DNA from: Epiperipatus broadwayi
Taxonomy: Eukaryota; Onychophora; Udeonychophora; Euonychophora; Peripatidae
DNA: 64,000 nucleotides
Assembly: GCA_028023455.1 (NCBI GenBank)
Contig: JAQFVV010013410.1
Span: 1-64,000 of the forward strand
Direction of reading: 5' to 3'
The notes under the pieces were generated by a model that ran no database searches, was not told where the DNA came from, and worked only from the letters and a program-made list of their open reading frames with translations. The first letter of the stretch is position 1, and every line of letters begins with the position of its first letter. Made by a program: the position numbers and the translations under genes. Positions 23,340 to 35,262 of the stretch are shown here, piece after piece.

Positions 23340-24460
23340 TTGTGAAACGAATACAGATATCAAACTTTATATATATATAAGTTATTAATAAGAGAAAAGA
23401 TAAAAAAATAATGATAATCTTATAAATGTAATACACACATATAAATTGCTTAACTCTCAAATAATATAATTAACGATATAATTATTTCCATTAGTCTCAT
23501 TTGTTCATAATTAAATTTATATTTAATTACTGAAAATTGAATTTTATATTTATGGATTTATATATGTTCACATCCATATGGGAGAATACATTTTTATCAG
23601 TTTAATGAGTTAGAAAGCAATATCAGAACAAATCATCTCTGTATAAATTGTAGGTGTAAATAAATTAGGCTTAGGACAAAACATCACTCTTATAATTGTT
23701 GTATAAAAGATTTATTCAGTTAGGATTAAGACCAAAATGGTCATCCCTTTGTAGTTATTATTATATAAGCAGTTATGTTTGGGAATAGGATCTAAAAATG
23801 ACAATTCCTTATTATTAATTTAATAAAGACAGCATTGATGTTTATTCCATACAGAACATATGTATGTGCAAGTACCAGGAAATATGCGAGTCAAAGAAAT
23901 ATTTTATTTATGAATTCATACATGTGTAAAATTATATTTAAAATTTATTGAAGAAGAGGATAAAAATATGGTGAATGTGACATTATCTATGAATATATTA
24001 ATACTATGATGTATAAAGATTAAAAGATGTTGTTAAAAAAAAAATTCATATAAGTTAATGATTACACTTTGTAAATAATTTATTCTAATATGATTTGTTG
24101 ATTTTATTAAAGGAAATAAATTGTACATCAATTAATAAGTACTTATAAATAAATTCTTATTGCATGATTTGTTACCTTGTTTATATAAGATTGCTGAGTC
24201 TACAATCATGTGTTGAGAGTAATTTATATTCTCCATGAATTACTATGTATGACAAATGGGGCTGTGTAATAGTTACATTATTATATTAAATAAAATATTG
24301 ATTTAGATAAACATCTGCTAGTTTATTTCCTGATGTTTAAAGCTTGGTGATGCCTGTCTAATTATGTAAATATGCAAATAAATAGAGAAAATTTAAAATT
24401 GTGAAAGAAGCTGGTCTGTCCATTACAAAATAACATCTCTTTTACCAGGACTTTACTTTT
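23340..24460. other. AT-rich stretch without recognisable genes
   Basis: No frames of note or repeat families detected. Confidence 0.5.
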
Positions 24461-24465
24461 TTTAC

Positions 24466-24880
24466 AGGATCTTTAGCAACAAGAGAATATACATGTAAAT
24501 GGAAAAATATGAGTGATTTAGTCTGTAAATTGTATAAGGAAGGATTAGAAAATATTAGGTATCTGTTAATTGAATGTAAATGCTTGAAAAAAGAAAGGGT
24601 ACAAATAATGAAGTTATTGAAAAATAAATATAAAAAAGTGATTATACAGAAAGTGGGTTATTGATTTTTATGCTGGGTTTGAGAAAAGATAAGGGGGATT
24701 TAAATATAAAGGCCATAAAGTTGACAAAAATTATGTTGTGGAAATGGGATAGAGCAAAATATGGGAAAAATTAGAGTGGGGAATTAAAGATAAAGTGGCT
24801 AACAGATTTCTCTAGGCATAGTTGCTGAGAGATTTCCGACTCTATTTAAGGAGAAGTCACAGTGCATCACATCACTTAAT
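24466..24880 (+). mobile_element. LINE 3' end, copy 2
   Basis: Second copy of the sequence at 7.0-7.4 kb: GSLATREYTCKWKNMSDLVC, then KLYKEGLENIRYLLIEC, in which two zinc-ligand positions of copy 1 have changed (KLC to KLY, RHL to RYL). A one-base loss near 24635 shifts the frame. It ends with AAGGAGAAG and CATCACATCAC, matching copy 1. More decayed than copy 1. Confidence 0.7.
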
Positions 24881-24884
24881 TTTG

Positions 24885-25700
24885 GGTCATTAACATCTCA
24901 AAATATTTATAAAAATAAAACATGACTAGTGGAAATTCAAAATTTACAGAGGGAATTTGAAAAATTGAATCACTACATTGAGGATTCAATGATTTTGTGA
25001 ATTAATTTCCAACTTATCAATGATTTTTGATCACAAATGTTATATCAATTATGAAGGTATACCACAAATGAGGAATGAAAGTGATTAAATTTATTTGTAA
25101 TATTTTGTGGATAAATATTAATTGGATATGCTGCAAAAACATTTAATCTTAACATGATCATTATAAAAAAAATCACCAACATGAGGATAAAAACTTTATA
25201 ATTTGTAAAGAGATAATGAATGTAATATTAGTGACATACTTTCTCCAATACTGGCCTCAGACACTAGTGTTGATTGTTCCTACAAGTATCATCATATATA
25301 TTTCATTTTCATGGTTATTACAATAAAACATGAGAAGAAATTGTCTATATGAGAGATGGAATATCTATTGCTAAATTTAACTGTCAACAATATTAAGCAC
25401 ATAATCTTGAAAAATTAAAAAAAATCCAAAACTTCTTTTACAGAAAATTCACCATGTCCAAATCATAAAACTGACATTACTGCTCTTCTGCTGCTATAAA
25501 AGATTATACAGATGTCAAAAAGATAAATAGTTTCAAATCTTTTAGAAATAAGTGTCATATGATCCTTGAAGCATATAATTTGATATAGTGAATACCATCA
25601 ATCTATCATATAAACTAAATTCAAATATTATGGCCAACCAATTTTAGATCCTAAGTAAATTTATAAAATTATTTCTGTATTTTTTTTTTAATTATGAGCT
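24885..25700. other. AT-rich stretch without recognisable genes
   Basis: Nothing supportable found between the LINE end and the hAT terminus. Confidence 0.5.
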
Positions 25701-25704
25701 TTAT

Positions 25705-28037
25705 CAGTGATATGCAAACTTCTTTAGAAGTGGACCAAAAAAAAAAAAATTTGGTGGGTCAATATAATTTATTAGAAAATGCAATAAGGACTCAAAAATA
25801 GTATATTTTAAAAATTCTTTAATAGTAATGTGATGAATAAAGCTGTGGTTACATTTCTAAACGTTTCTCATAATGCTTATCTGTCAGTCTGTTTCTAATT
25901 CAACACTTTCAAAGTTTTATTAAAGAAAACATCTGTTCATATATATAGAATAAAACAAACATAATGTTAACTTTCTGGGCATTATATATGGTTTGGGAGA
26001 CTTGATTTAGACAAAGACTTGTAATACTCTAATTTTGTGACATTGAGGAACAACTGTTTGGGATGATTATTAGATTGCAATTCAATTAATTCAAGCTGAA
26101 AGCCTAATCTCATTACTTCACAGTCCAAATTAAAAAACATGCTGAAAATATCTGTCTTTTTCAGTGGTCTTGAAATCTTTATTCAAATCAAGATGAAGTA
26201 TTCTCAGGCCATTTTCATAGCTCTTAAGTTTGTTTTTAGTTATTGGGGCTATGGAATTTAATCTCAGAAAGTAAGAAAAATCATTGTTATCTAGCTGATT
26301 AGAAAATAGAACAATTTGTAGTTAAAACCTTTAAGATGGTCTAAATATCATCGATAAATTGATTTTTTCCTTGCATTTTGACATTCAATTTGTTCAGGTG
26401 ATAAGAGATAATCTGTGAAAAATGCAAAGTCCAAAAGTCATGCTGTATCTTCCAACATTTTACATTCCACAAATTATTGTTTCTCATGAAAGAATGATAC
26501 TATCTCATCTTTCAGCTGCCAAACTTACTCAAAGACATGTCTAAGTCACCTTATTTTTGTGTAATACAGCACATCAGAGCAGTCAGATTGCATGGACTCA
26601 AGAAAATCTCAAAATTATCTGTGAGTAAGCTCATGAAATCAAATAGTATTCACGATCTTAATAATTACATCAAGAACATATTTCATATTCAAGGCAGATT
26701 TACACAGGGTGTCTTGATGTATAATGCAATGTAGAAAGACAACATTATTCCTGGGTTATTTTTGATTAAATCCAGATTTTTTCCTTGTCACACTTTGTGC
26801 TCCATTGGTCATAATACATATGTTTGTTATGGGTACATTCAAAATTGAAAGCCTTTCCAGAAATTCATAAAAAATATTAGCCAATTGTTGTTCCCTTTAA
26901 CAATCACATGCATGCCAATTCATTAGTAAAAAAATTTTTTCATCAACACCTCTTATAAATAACACTAGCTGAGCAGTATCATTTATATCAGTGCTTTTAT
27001 CCGTAGTAATGGAGCAAAATTTAAATTGACCAATTTTTTATTTCAACTGTGATGTCAGATTTTTTATTCATGGCTTTGATTCTAGAAGTCACAGTTTTTC
27101 AAGATAAGCTTAGGAGTTTCAAAATCCCCATTTTTTATTAGGACATGAAACAGCACAAACTTGCAGCATATAGTGTTTAACAAACTCCCATATGAAAGAG
27201 TTTAATTAACTTTAGTAATATTGTATGCTACAGTATAACCTGCAAATGTAGCTACTTTCTGAGAAACATTTATTTTCTTAAAAACTATTGGTGACCTGAT
27301 AATTTTTGTGAATATCTTCTGCTTTTCATTTCCTTTCATATTTAGACATTGCTTTATAATTGACATTTTTATCCTTAGAAGTGAAGTGGCAGGAAATGCA
27401 TTCTTTGAAGACTGTTATAGTTTCATTACAGATGAGACAAAGTGTTTATTTTTTTTATAACTGTGCAAAAGTATTTGCAAATCCAGTCATCTTTGATAAC
27501 ATGGCACACTGAAATCAACTTTATGTTTTTGAGTAGAGATTTTGGGGTTGAAATATTTTACAAACATCTGCAATAAAACTTTGGTCTGTCCACCATTTTT
27601 CCATTCAATTGTAGGTTTTTGCTTTGCACACATTCCTAAACTGACTAATGTTATTTGATGTGGTCATGAGGACAAATATTAGTGACTCTGCTGTCATTAA
27701 TATAAACTCATAAGTAGTAAATTCATATTCTTCTTTCAAAATATTGTTTCTATTTTTTTAATTTAAATATAAAAGCAAAAAATATATTTTAATAATTTTT
27801 GCATATTTATTAGGGCAATTTCCATTTTTTGCACATGCAAAAGTTTAAATCTGTTTCTATAAAAATTCTCACAATTATATTTTACATATGCAAAAAATAT
27901 TCAAATTTCTATGGAAAGTTTTGCATATGCAAAAAATGAAACACACCCATAAATACATTTTTTAAAACATTGAAATTGAAAATTTCTGTACTATTGTTTT
28001 AAAATCTGCAGTGGGCTGCAGTTTTTCCATCCATAAT
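25705..28037 (-). mobile_element. Decayed hAT transposon of the Charlie / GTF2IRD2-like type
   Basis: Read on the minus strand through many stops and frameshifts, landmarks appear in the right order: a BED-like zinc-finger start TLCLICNETIAVFKE (about 27455-27410), the transposase core KSTDINDTAQLVLFIRGVDE (about 27000-26940), ILNVPITNICIMTNGAQSVT (about 26860-26800), CIIHQDTLCKSALNMKYV (about 26732-26676), YTKIR (about 26580), and the C-terminal dimerisation segment YEQMFSLIKL with RLTDKHYEKRL (about 25950-25860). These match hAT transposases related to the GTF2IRD2 C-terminus. Putative termini are CAGTGATATGCAAACT at 25705 and GGGCTGCAGTTTTTCCAT near 28012-28030. No 8-bp target duplication could be confirmed. 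It cannot encode a working transposase. Confidence 0.8.
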
Positions 28038-28044
28038 CTATAGT

Positions 28045-28216
28045 ATCTATAAGCAATTATTTTATATTATTTAGTGCTTATATTAATCCAATTTTTAAAA
28101 TTGTAGGAATTACTAAAAAAAAAAACCTTTATCTATAAGCATTTATTTTATATTATTTAGTGCTTATATTAATTCAATTTTTAAAATTATAGGAATTACT
28201 AAAAAACAACAACCTT
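28045..28216. repeat. 86-bp tandem duplication
   Basis: ATCTATAAGCA...TTATATTATTTAGTGCTTAT begins at 28045 and again at 28131; both units end GGAATTACTAAAAAA. Few differences, so recent. Confidence 0.85.
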
Positions 28217-28984
28217 TATTTATAAATTGAAAGGAGTAGTCTCATTAGAGTTTTATTTGGATGATATTTAAGGATATAAAATTTAGAATTGATTGTTGAG
28301 GTATATAATTTAAATTAATGTTCTAAACAAATCCCCTATTTTATACTTATTATTAGTATGAAAAAAGTATTTCCTGTTATCTGCATATTTGAATCTCTAA
28401 ATGTTGATAGAGATATAACTAGAATGTATATGCTAAATTAATGTCTTTGATATGAGAGTTTTAACTTCTTGCAGTATTTCAATGAAAAACAGAGCTTTCA
28501 CAATATAATAAAATTTTTAGCATCACACTTTTCCAGAGCAAGACATGAATTTTGGTAATTGTATTTTTTGTAGTTAATCATAGAGATAAAATCAATTTGG
28601 TTATCTTACATTTTATGTTATATAAAGATTGTTGTTAGTTCAATATTTATAATTTCAGTCAGATATTAATCTTTGATCAAACTACATTGTATGTTGACAG
28701 CAATTTAAGTTGGTTACAACTATCTATTAAAAATATATATTTATATACTTGGAGTTTTGATGTAATTATAGGGAATTTGAATACAGACTTTCAAGCTTCC
28801 TTCAGCTATTCACTCGACTTCATAAAACCAAAACACATGACTACACACATATGTATATTGGAGATCATTTATCTTTTTCACATGTGTGTTGTCATGTGTA
28901 TCAGTTCCATGAGATAATGGGTAGCTGAAGTGAGGTTGAGAGTCTGTGTTCAAATCTTCTACAATTACAACTATCTATTGAATA

Positions 28985-29095
28985 CCAGGCAAAACTCTCC
29001 ATACAGTAGTGCCACCCTGTGCCAACCAGAGTAATCAATGGATGCCAGAACAATTATGTGCTAGTATAAGAGATGGTGATCATGTGATGCTTAAT
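28985..29095. repeat. Hairpin repeat family, copy 4 (left arm and tail only)
   Basis: GCAAAACTCTCCATACAGTA begins the arm; it jumps after GATGCCAGAA directly to AATTATGTGCTAGTATAAGA and GATCATGTGATGCTTA, the sequence that follows copy 1 externally. The hairpin interior is deleted. Confidence 0.65.
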
Positions 29096-29099
29096 CTAT

Positions 29100-30652
29100 T
29101 GAATACCTTATTAAACTAAGTAATCACTCTAATTTTTCATACACACTGATTCTATCTTTTAGTGATAAACAGCTAAAAGATCATAATCTTCTTTTTATAA
29201 TGTAAGAGCTAACATTAATTTTAAAAAAAAAATTACATTAATGTTTTTAACAATTACATGCCTTCATTTTCATTAAATTATTGAGAATTAAGATTTTGTT
29301 ATATTTATTTCTTTCTCAATTGTCATTGTAAATTTATTTTTAAAACACATGTACTTTTATGTAAAAATAGTTAGTTAATTAATTACCCAAATCTTACATC
29401 TTAAAATTTTACAATTTCTGTCTAAATTCAATATGAAAATATCATGATCTTCTATCAGTATAATTGAAGCATAATTATTCTGCATGCAATACTCTATATA
29501 GTATTCTAGAACAAATTATACTCTTGTATTTTACAGTCTTTAATATTGTATGTGTTATGCCAAAATACATTTCTAAAATAAAATGTATGTATTACGCATA
29601 ACTCTTTATCAAGGTTTAAGCTTATATTGTGAGGTTTTAAGATGGTTTTCTTTTAAATAGATCATTATTCTCTAAACAGAAATACATTTTTTAAAAGTCT
29701 GAAAAAAAATAAAGCCGGAAATTTTGGATCAATAGGATTTGCTAATTATTTAAACTTTTAATAAATAGTATTAAAAATAAGAGAGAGACAAAATGCTATT
29801 GTTAATGTTAAATGGGACGAAAAATCGAGTCAAATTATTAACATTTAAACTTTTGAGGAAATTACTTTTAGAAATAGTCATTTAACCTTTTTTCTTTCTA
29901 ATCTTTTGAAATAATCAATCAATAATATCTCAGAAGGGCCACCTTTTGTAGTCGGAAGACCATGTCCATCTCTTAAGCATTTCTTAAACTAAAGTACTGA
30001 AAAACAAATGCTATGTTTGAAGAAAAAAATAAATGAAAAAAAAAAGATTCAAACTAAATTTGAAAAATAACTAAAAGTTTAATTAAAGATCTTACTTAAT
30101 TAAAGATTCAAACAGAGATAATTTAATAATAGAATGAATTATTGTGTTAATCTTCTAAAAATAGATTTTGGACAATAATTGTTAATCAGTTGTATAATAA
30201 CTGAATTAAAATCTGAAGGAGTCATTCTGCATTATAAAGTATTATGCTTTTAGGAAACCCAATACAAAAAAAGCTGGACTAAAATTGTAATCTAAATATT
30301 GATTTATATGCAAATATTATAAATGGATTCAATATTTAGTTTAGAAATATGTATTAAAACTGATATTGGGTTGAAATAGCAATATTTTTTTATATTTTCC
30401 CATCATAAGCCAAAAACAAATTTTGTTTTGTGTAAGAAATAAGAATTAATTAGATTAGGAAAGAATTTATTTATATTTTGATGTTGTTTATCCAAAAATT
30501 TGGGAAATTGAAAATAATAATGTATAACAGATATCAGTAAATGACAGGTAACATATTTAAATAAACCTTTGCAAATATTCATACTGGGAAAGCAATTAAT
30601 ATGCATTTCAAAAGAGAATGTTAATCTTTTAATTAAAGTTTTAAAATAGGAA
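29100..30652. other. AT-rich stretch without recognisable genes
   Basis: No supportable coding or RNA feature. Confidence 0.5.
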
Positions 30653-30655
30653 ATA

Positions 30656-32363
30656 CACCTTTACCATGCTTAGCAATTGTCTACTTAGCGATATTTCTCA
30701 ATAGCGATCATCATCAATTTGTACCCATTACTTTGATGTACAATCAATTATTCACTATAACGATCGGAAAAAATTAAAAAAAAAACTTTTTTGGCAGCCA
30801 TCTTGAATTTTGCAGCACTGATGATGTCAGAGATAGCTATATTAAATTCATTTTACCCAAAAGCCAAAGTATATTATTGTAATATGTATACAGGTAATGA
30901 CTTTGCTGTAATTGTATACACATACAATAGTTTATTCATAAAACACTTAAAATATCTATAATTACTGAATCTATAATACTGTATACATCATATATAATAA
31001 ATAACACAGCAAATGTTCATCCACTTTTTCTTTTCAAATACGTATATATGTTCTACAATAATATCAACAAATTAAAAATCCTTCTTTTTCTTTTTAAAAA
31101 CTTTATTTTCTTATCTCAATACTGAACATATACAGTATATATATTTATATAATACAAAACTCCAACATTTCAACATTGATTTGTAATTAAATAATGTAAA
31201 AAAGAAAGAGTAATAAAATATAGCCATGGGAGAGAGATATCCTTGAAAATGACTGTATGAAGATAAACAGTTGAAATGTTGGAGTTTTGTATTATATATA
31301 TATATATATTCAGTATTGAGATAAGAAAATAAAGTTTTTGAAAAGAAAAAGGAGAAGGATTTTTAATTTGTTGATAATACTGTATACAAATACTCCAATA
31401 TATAAATACAGTACAGGACAAATAAAATACCATCATCACAAACTTTCAGGAAAACACTAAATATGAATATTAAACTACGTGTGTGTGTTTCTTAAGTACG
31501 ATATATTATTTTTAGAACTCCTGGATAATTATGTAAAAATAGTTATTGATTTTGTAACTTCATTAATAAACATGTTGTTTACACTCAAGATGTTTCAAAT
31601 CAAAAGAAAAACAACATTTTAAAACGCAAATATCGAATTAGAAAAGTTAAAAAAAAACAGATTGCATTTAATTAATAATCTTTCTACTCGAACGGGGGGG
31701 GGGGGGGATTACATTACTAAAAATATACAGTAAGAAAAATAAAGCTAGCAGTATGTTTTATAAAATTAGAAGTTAGATTTTTACTTTTAAAATAAGTTTT
31801 TTTTCTTCTAAATTGATTGCTTTATGATAAGCATTAAGCATTTTGTTACTATGGAGTACAGTAATAAGTCTTTATGTTCAATTAAATAATTAATAATTAA
31901 ACATTGTTTTTTAATTTGAATAATTTCACATAAGTAATAAACATAAATGTATAGTAGTAATATATACTATAATACAAATTAAAAAAAAAAAACACTTCAG
32001 TATGGATTTTTTTTTCATTATGATGAAAAACTTCTGCAGAAGAATATAAAAACTTTTAAATTCAAATTTAGTTTCACTTTCTTTTTCTTTTTGCTGTTCT
32101 GTACTTTTTAAAGTGAAAATATGCATTTTTTTTGCTAGTGATATAAAATGTTTCTTTTTAGATACCGTATTTAGTTATCATTATCATGAAAACATCAAGA
32201 AAATCTTTGAGCTTGGAAACCAATGTGGATATTTTACGTCGACTGGAAGTGACCAATTTTTTTCCCATAGACCTCCATTATAATTACGTATTTTGTATAC
32301 AATATTCTTGCTTAACAATGAGTTTTGGAGGACCAATGGCCATTGCTAAGTGGGGTAAAGGTG
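30656..32363 (+). mobile_element. Internally deleted Tigger/pogo-like DNA transposon
   Basis: Terminal inverted repeats CACCTTTACC at 30656 and GGTAAAGGTG at 32354-32363, extended imperfectly by CTTAGCAAT on both sides, are flanked by TA (30654-30655, 32364-32365), the target duplication of the Tc1/mariner superfamily. Sub-terminal motifs with TTAGCGAT, AATAGCGATC and CTAAGTGGGG are like those of Tigger ends. Just inside the right end lies the start of a CENP-B-type helix-turn-helix, so nearly all of the transposase is deleted. An unrelated hairpin (31061-31377) sits in the 5' region. Confidence 0.75.
31061..31377. repeat. Inverted repeat nested in the Tigger-like element
   Basis: Arms 31061-31174 and 31270-31377 are complementary (CTTTATTTTCTTATCTCAAT against ATTGAGATAAGAAAATAAAG; TCCAACATTTCAAC against GTTGAAATGTTGGA) around a 95-bp loop. 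Probably a small foldback element. Confidence 0.75.
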
Positions 32364-32371
32364 TATTCTAA
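32186..32371 (+). pseudogene. Tigger transposase N-terminal helix-turn-helix remnant
   Basis: KTSRKSLSLETNVDILRRLE matches the first helices of the CENP-B/Psq-type DNA-binding domain that opens Tigger and Jerky transposases (family pattern KRKSLTLE.K..IL..LE). After about 24 residues the frame enters 3' terminal transposon sequence (from VTNFFPIDLHYNY onward), so the remaining transposase, including the DDE catalytic core, has been removed. The ATG at 32186 is plausibly the genuine transposase start. The stop lies just beyond the right terminus. Confidence 0.65.
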
Positions 32372-32399
32372 ACTATTAATAAAAATTTGCATTTTAACT

Positions 32400-32955
32400 A
32401 AGGAATTTATTTTCTGTATATAGAAAAAACTGAAGACTAAAAGTCAATGTTAACCCTTAATTAAAAAAAAAGGGAAAAAAAAAGAATCTTGTAATTGGAG
32501 TAGATAAAGGCATAATTTATCACATGGTGGAAGGTTATAAGATGAGGCTAGCCTAGGCTGAAAGTGAATGGTATTTAAAAAGAAATAAGTAGTGGTTAGA
32601 ATAAAGCATCTTAAAAATAAGAATAAAGAAATATATTAAAATAAAGAGGAAGAATGATCAGCAGAATATTTAACATACAAATCATCAATTTATGAGACAA
32701 ATACTGTTTGTGACTGCAAAATTAATCAGTTTTATACAAACTGTACTGGTAGTCAGTATAAAGCACAAATTCAACACAGTTTGTGAGATTGCTATCTGAG
32801 AAATGTCATGTCTAAGAGTTTGAACTAATATGTTAATCCTTAGAGCCACTAATATTTCTGTGATGAATATATCTCGATTTCCTTCTGTTAGAATATGAAT
32901 TTGACAGAACTGTATTCTTTTAATCAAGAAGATGGTGATATTCAAAGCCTAAATC
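32400..32955. other. AT-rich stretch without recognisable genes
   Basis: No supportable feature between the Tigger-like terminus and the microsatellite. Confidence 0.45.
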
Positions 32956-33204
<249 letters not shown>

Positions 33205-33209
33205 TTTTA

Positions 33210-34710
33210 GGGAAAAAATAGCATTTAAATTTAAAAGAAAATTATTTTAAAGACATGTTTTGTTTAAGAAAAAAAAAGAGCTAGTACAATCATAGTATAA
33301 TAACCTAAGATGCAAAAGAAAAATTATGGTGTGAGATATATATATATCTTTAGTGATAAAAAACCTTATTGACTGAATATTTTTTTTGATGGATGCAATA
33401 TATGTTGAGTTATAAAATAGCAAACAAACAAACTTTCACGTTTATATAGTAATAAGGATCTTTAGTAGCAGAAGGCCTTATTGATTGAATAGATATTTTT
33501 TGATGTTAATAAATATAATATTTAAATGATGCTGAATATTTAATAATTATATGAGATGATTAGTTTATATAGAGCATTTATTATCTGATAATATTGATTT
33601 TGTTAAATAATTTATTGATATTTTATTAAGGTATTAATCACATTTAATATTCATTCTTAATTGCCCTAATAGCTTTATATGTATAATTTGTAAATAAGAT
33701 GTTAGAGCTATACTTATTTATTAGTATGTATGTGTGATTTCTAACTAAATTATTAAAATTTTCAATCTCATTTAATTTTATGCAATAATTCACCCTATTT
33801 TCAGAGAAGCATTCTCACAAGCTCCATCTTTAGCTAACCTGTTGATGGATAATGGGGATGGTAATTGGATAGTAACTCATCCAGAATATTCTTTTTATAT
33901 GAAAGCGACATCCACATATCTATTAATTAACATGTATGGGTGTAATGTATTATTGAATACCAATAAAAAATAGATAAAAATGAAATTAGATTCTGTGATG
34001 AGGAAGTCCCGAAACAACTGTTGGAAAACCACCCCAAGTTATGGGCTTCACTTCGTTCAAACCTTAATTCCTGTTACACTTGATTTATTAAGAAAAAAGA
34101 TAATTTCTTTATACAGAGAATAAATACTTTTCTTTTTTCTTTCAAACATAGCAATGTATACATATATATGCACACAAACGTGTGATAAATATTTATTAAA
34201 CAACTGCAAAATTATTATTATATTTATTTTTACAAAGTTAAATGCATTTATTTTTTATAAATTTTGAATTCTTTTGAGAATAAAACAACATTCTTTCAAT
34301 GATGTTAAGCTTGATTGTCAGACAAAATTGAAGTGCACTTGATGTCCAAATGTCCTTTAATTTAAAGGCTTTCCTCATCAGAAACTTTGGATTCATGTCA
34401 TGATTTTTTGTCTGTGTAGTAGATCAGCTTTGTTGAACAGTTATAAAAAGCAATTGGGAATGTTAAATCAAAATGCAAACCATGATAAAAGTAATATCAA
34501 TTCAGTAACTCAGACTAACAATGGCCTAAATTTTATTTATTAAATAAATAAATTAATTATATCTTACATAGATTGTTTTTTTATATATCAAATTGAAAGT
34601 TTTTTAAGTTTTATTTTTTACATAAAAATTTAACTTTTTTATTATTGATTTATTTTCTCCCCTAAGTTTATTTACTCTTTCTCTTTCATTCTCTTTCTAT
34701 ACATATATAT
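33210..34710. other. AT-rich stretch with a ribozyme-like motif
   Basis: Apart from the motif at 33992-34026 and a CTGATGAGGAAAGCC sequence on the minus strand near 34362-34382, nothing is recognised. Confidence 0.4.
33992..34026 (+). ncRNA. Hammerhead-ribozyme-like motif, degenerate
   Basis: The stretch CTGTGATGAGGAAGTCCC followed by GAAACAACTGTTGG resembles the minimal type I hammerheads described from Penelope-like elements: CUGAUGA, a short stem II (GGA/UCC), CGAAAC, and a very short stem III (AAC/GUU). An extra TG splits the CUGAUGA core and stem I is not convincing, so activity is unlikely. It may mark the 5' end of a decayed PLE. Confidence 0.3.
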
Positions 34711-34714
34711 ATAT

Positions 34715-35262
34715 TGTAACGGAATAAAAATGATGGCCATGGAAAATGAAAAGTAATATAATCTGAATGAAAATATAGTCAACTAGTTGATCGCTATTTG
34801 TAATTGAATAAAAATATGGATTATACTGTATTCTTAATCATAGTCTAATTATTGATCACCATTTACAACAGAATAAAAATATGAACCAAGGAAGAACAAT
34901 TCTAATTTATTATGCCCGTGAATTGTAGCGTCGTTTGTAACAGAATGAAATTAATCAACTAAATGAAAGTGAATATCAGTTAATGAATAACAATCTAACA
35001 CTTAATTTAATAAAACAATGATAATAATCTTTGTTGTAACCTCATACCTCATAAATTCAAATATCATTTAGAACGAATTGCAAAACAAGCAAAAGTCATT
35101 ATTTCAAACTACCCTAAAATATGAGAGTTATTTGCAATAGATTAAAGATGAAGCAATAAAACAAAATATCTTATCAATAACGATCTACGCCTGTTATATA
35201 ATCCACTTATAATATAATAAAAATAATAACACAGAATTAGACAGATAAACCTTAATTTTCTG
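34715..35262. mobile_element. Second TGTAACG start in an AT tract, putative LTR fragment
   Basis: TGTAACGGAATAAAAATGAT begins at the end of an AT microsatellite in the same phase as the element at 13435 (TGTAACGATACGGAATGAAA). Downstream, variants of TGTAACAGAATGAAAT and CAGAATAAAAATATG recur (about 34795, 34868, 34937), suggesting degenerate internal repeats. The far end was not found, possibly because the next element is nested inside. Confidence 0.35.

Noticed and set aside
28918-28975. Box-B-like GTGTTCAAATC preceded by TAGCTGAAGTG
   Set aside because: The two boxes are too close for a tRNA and no arms pair.
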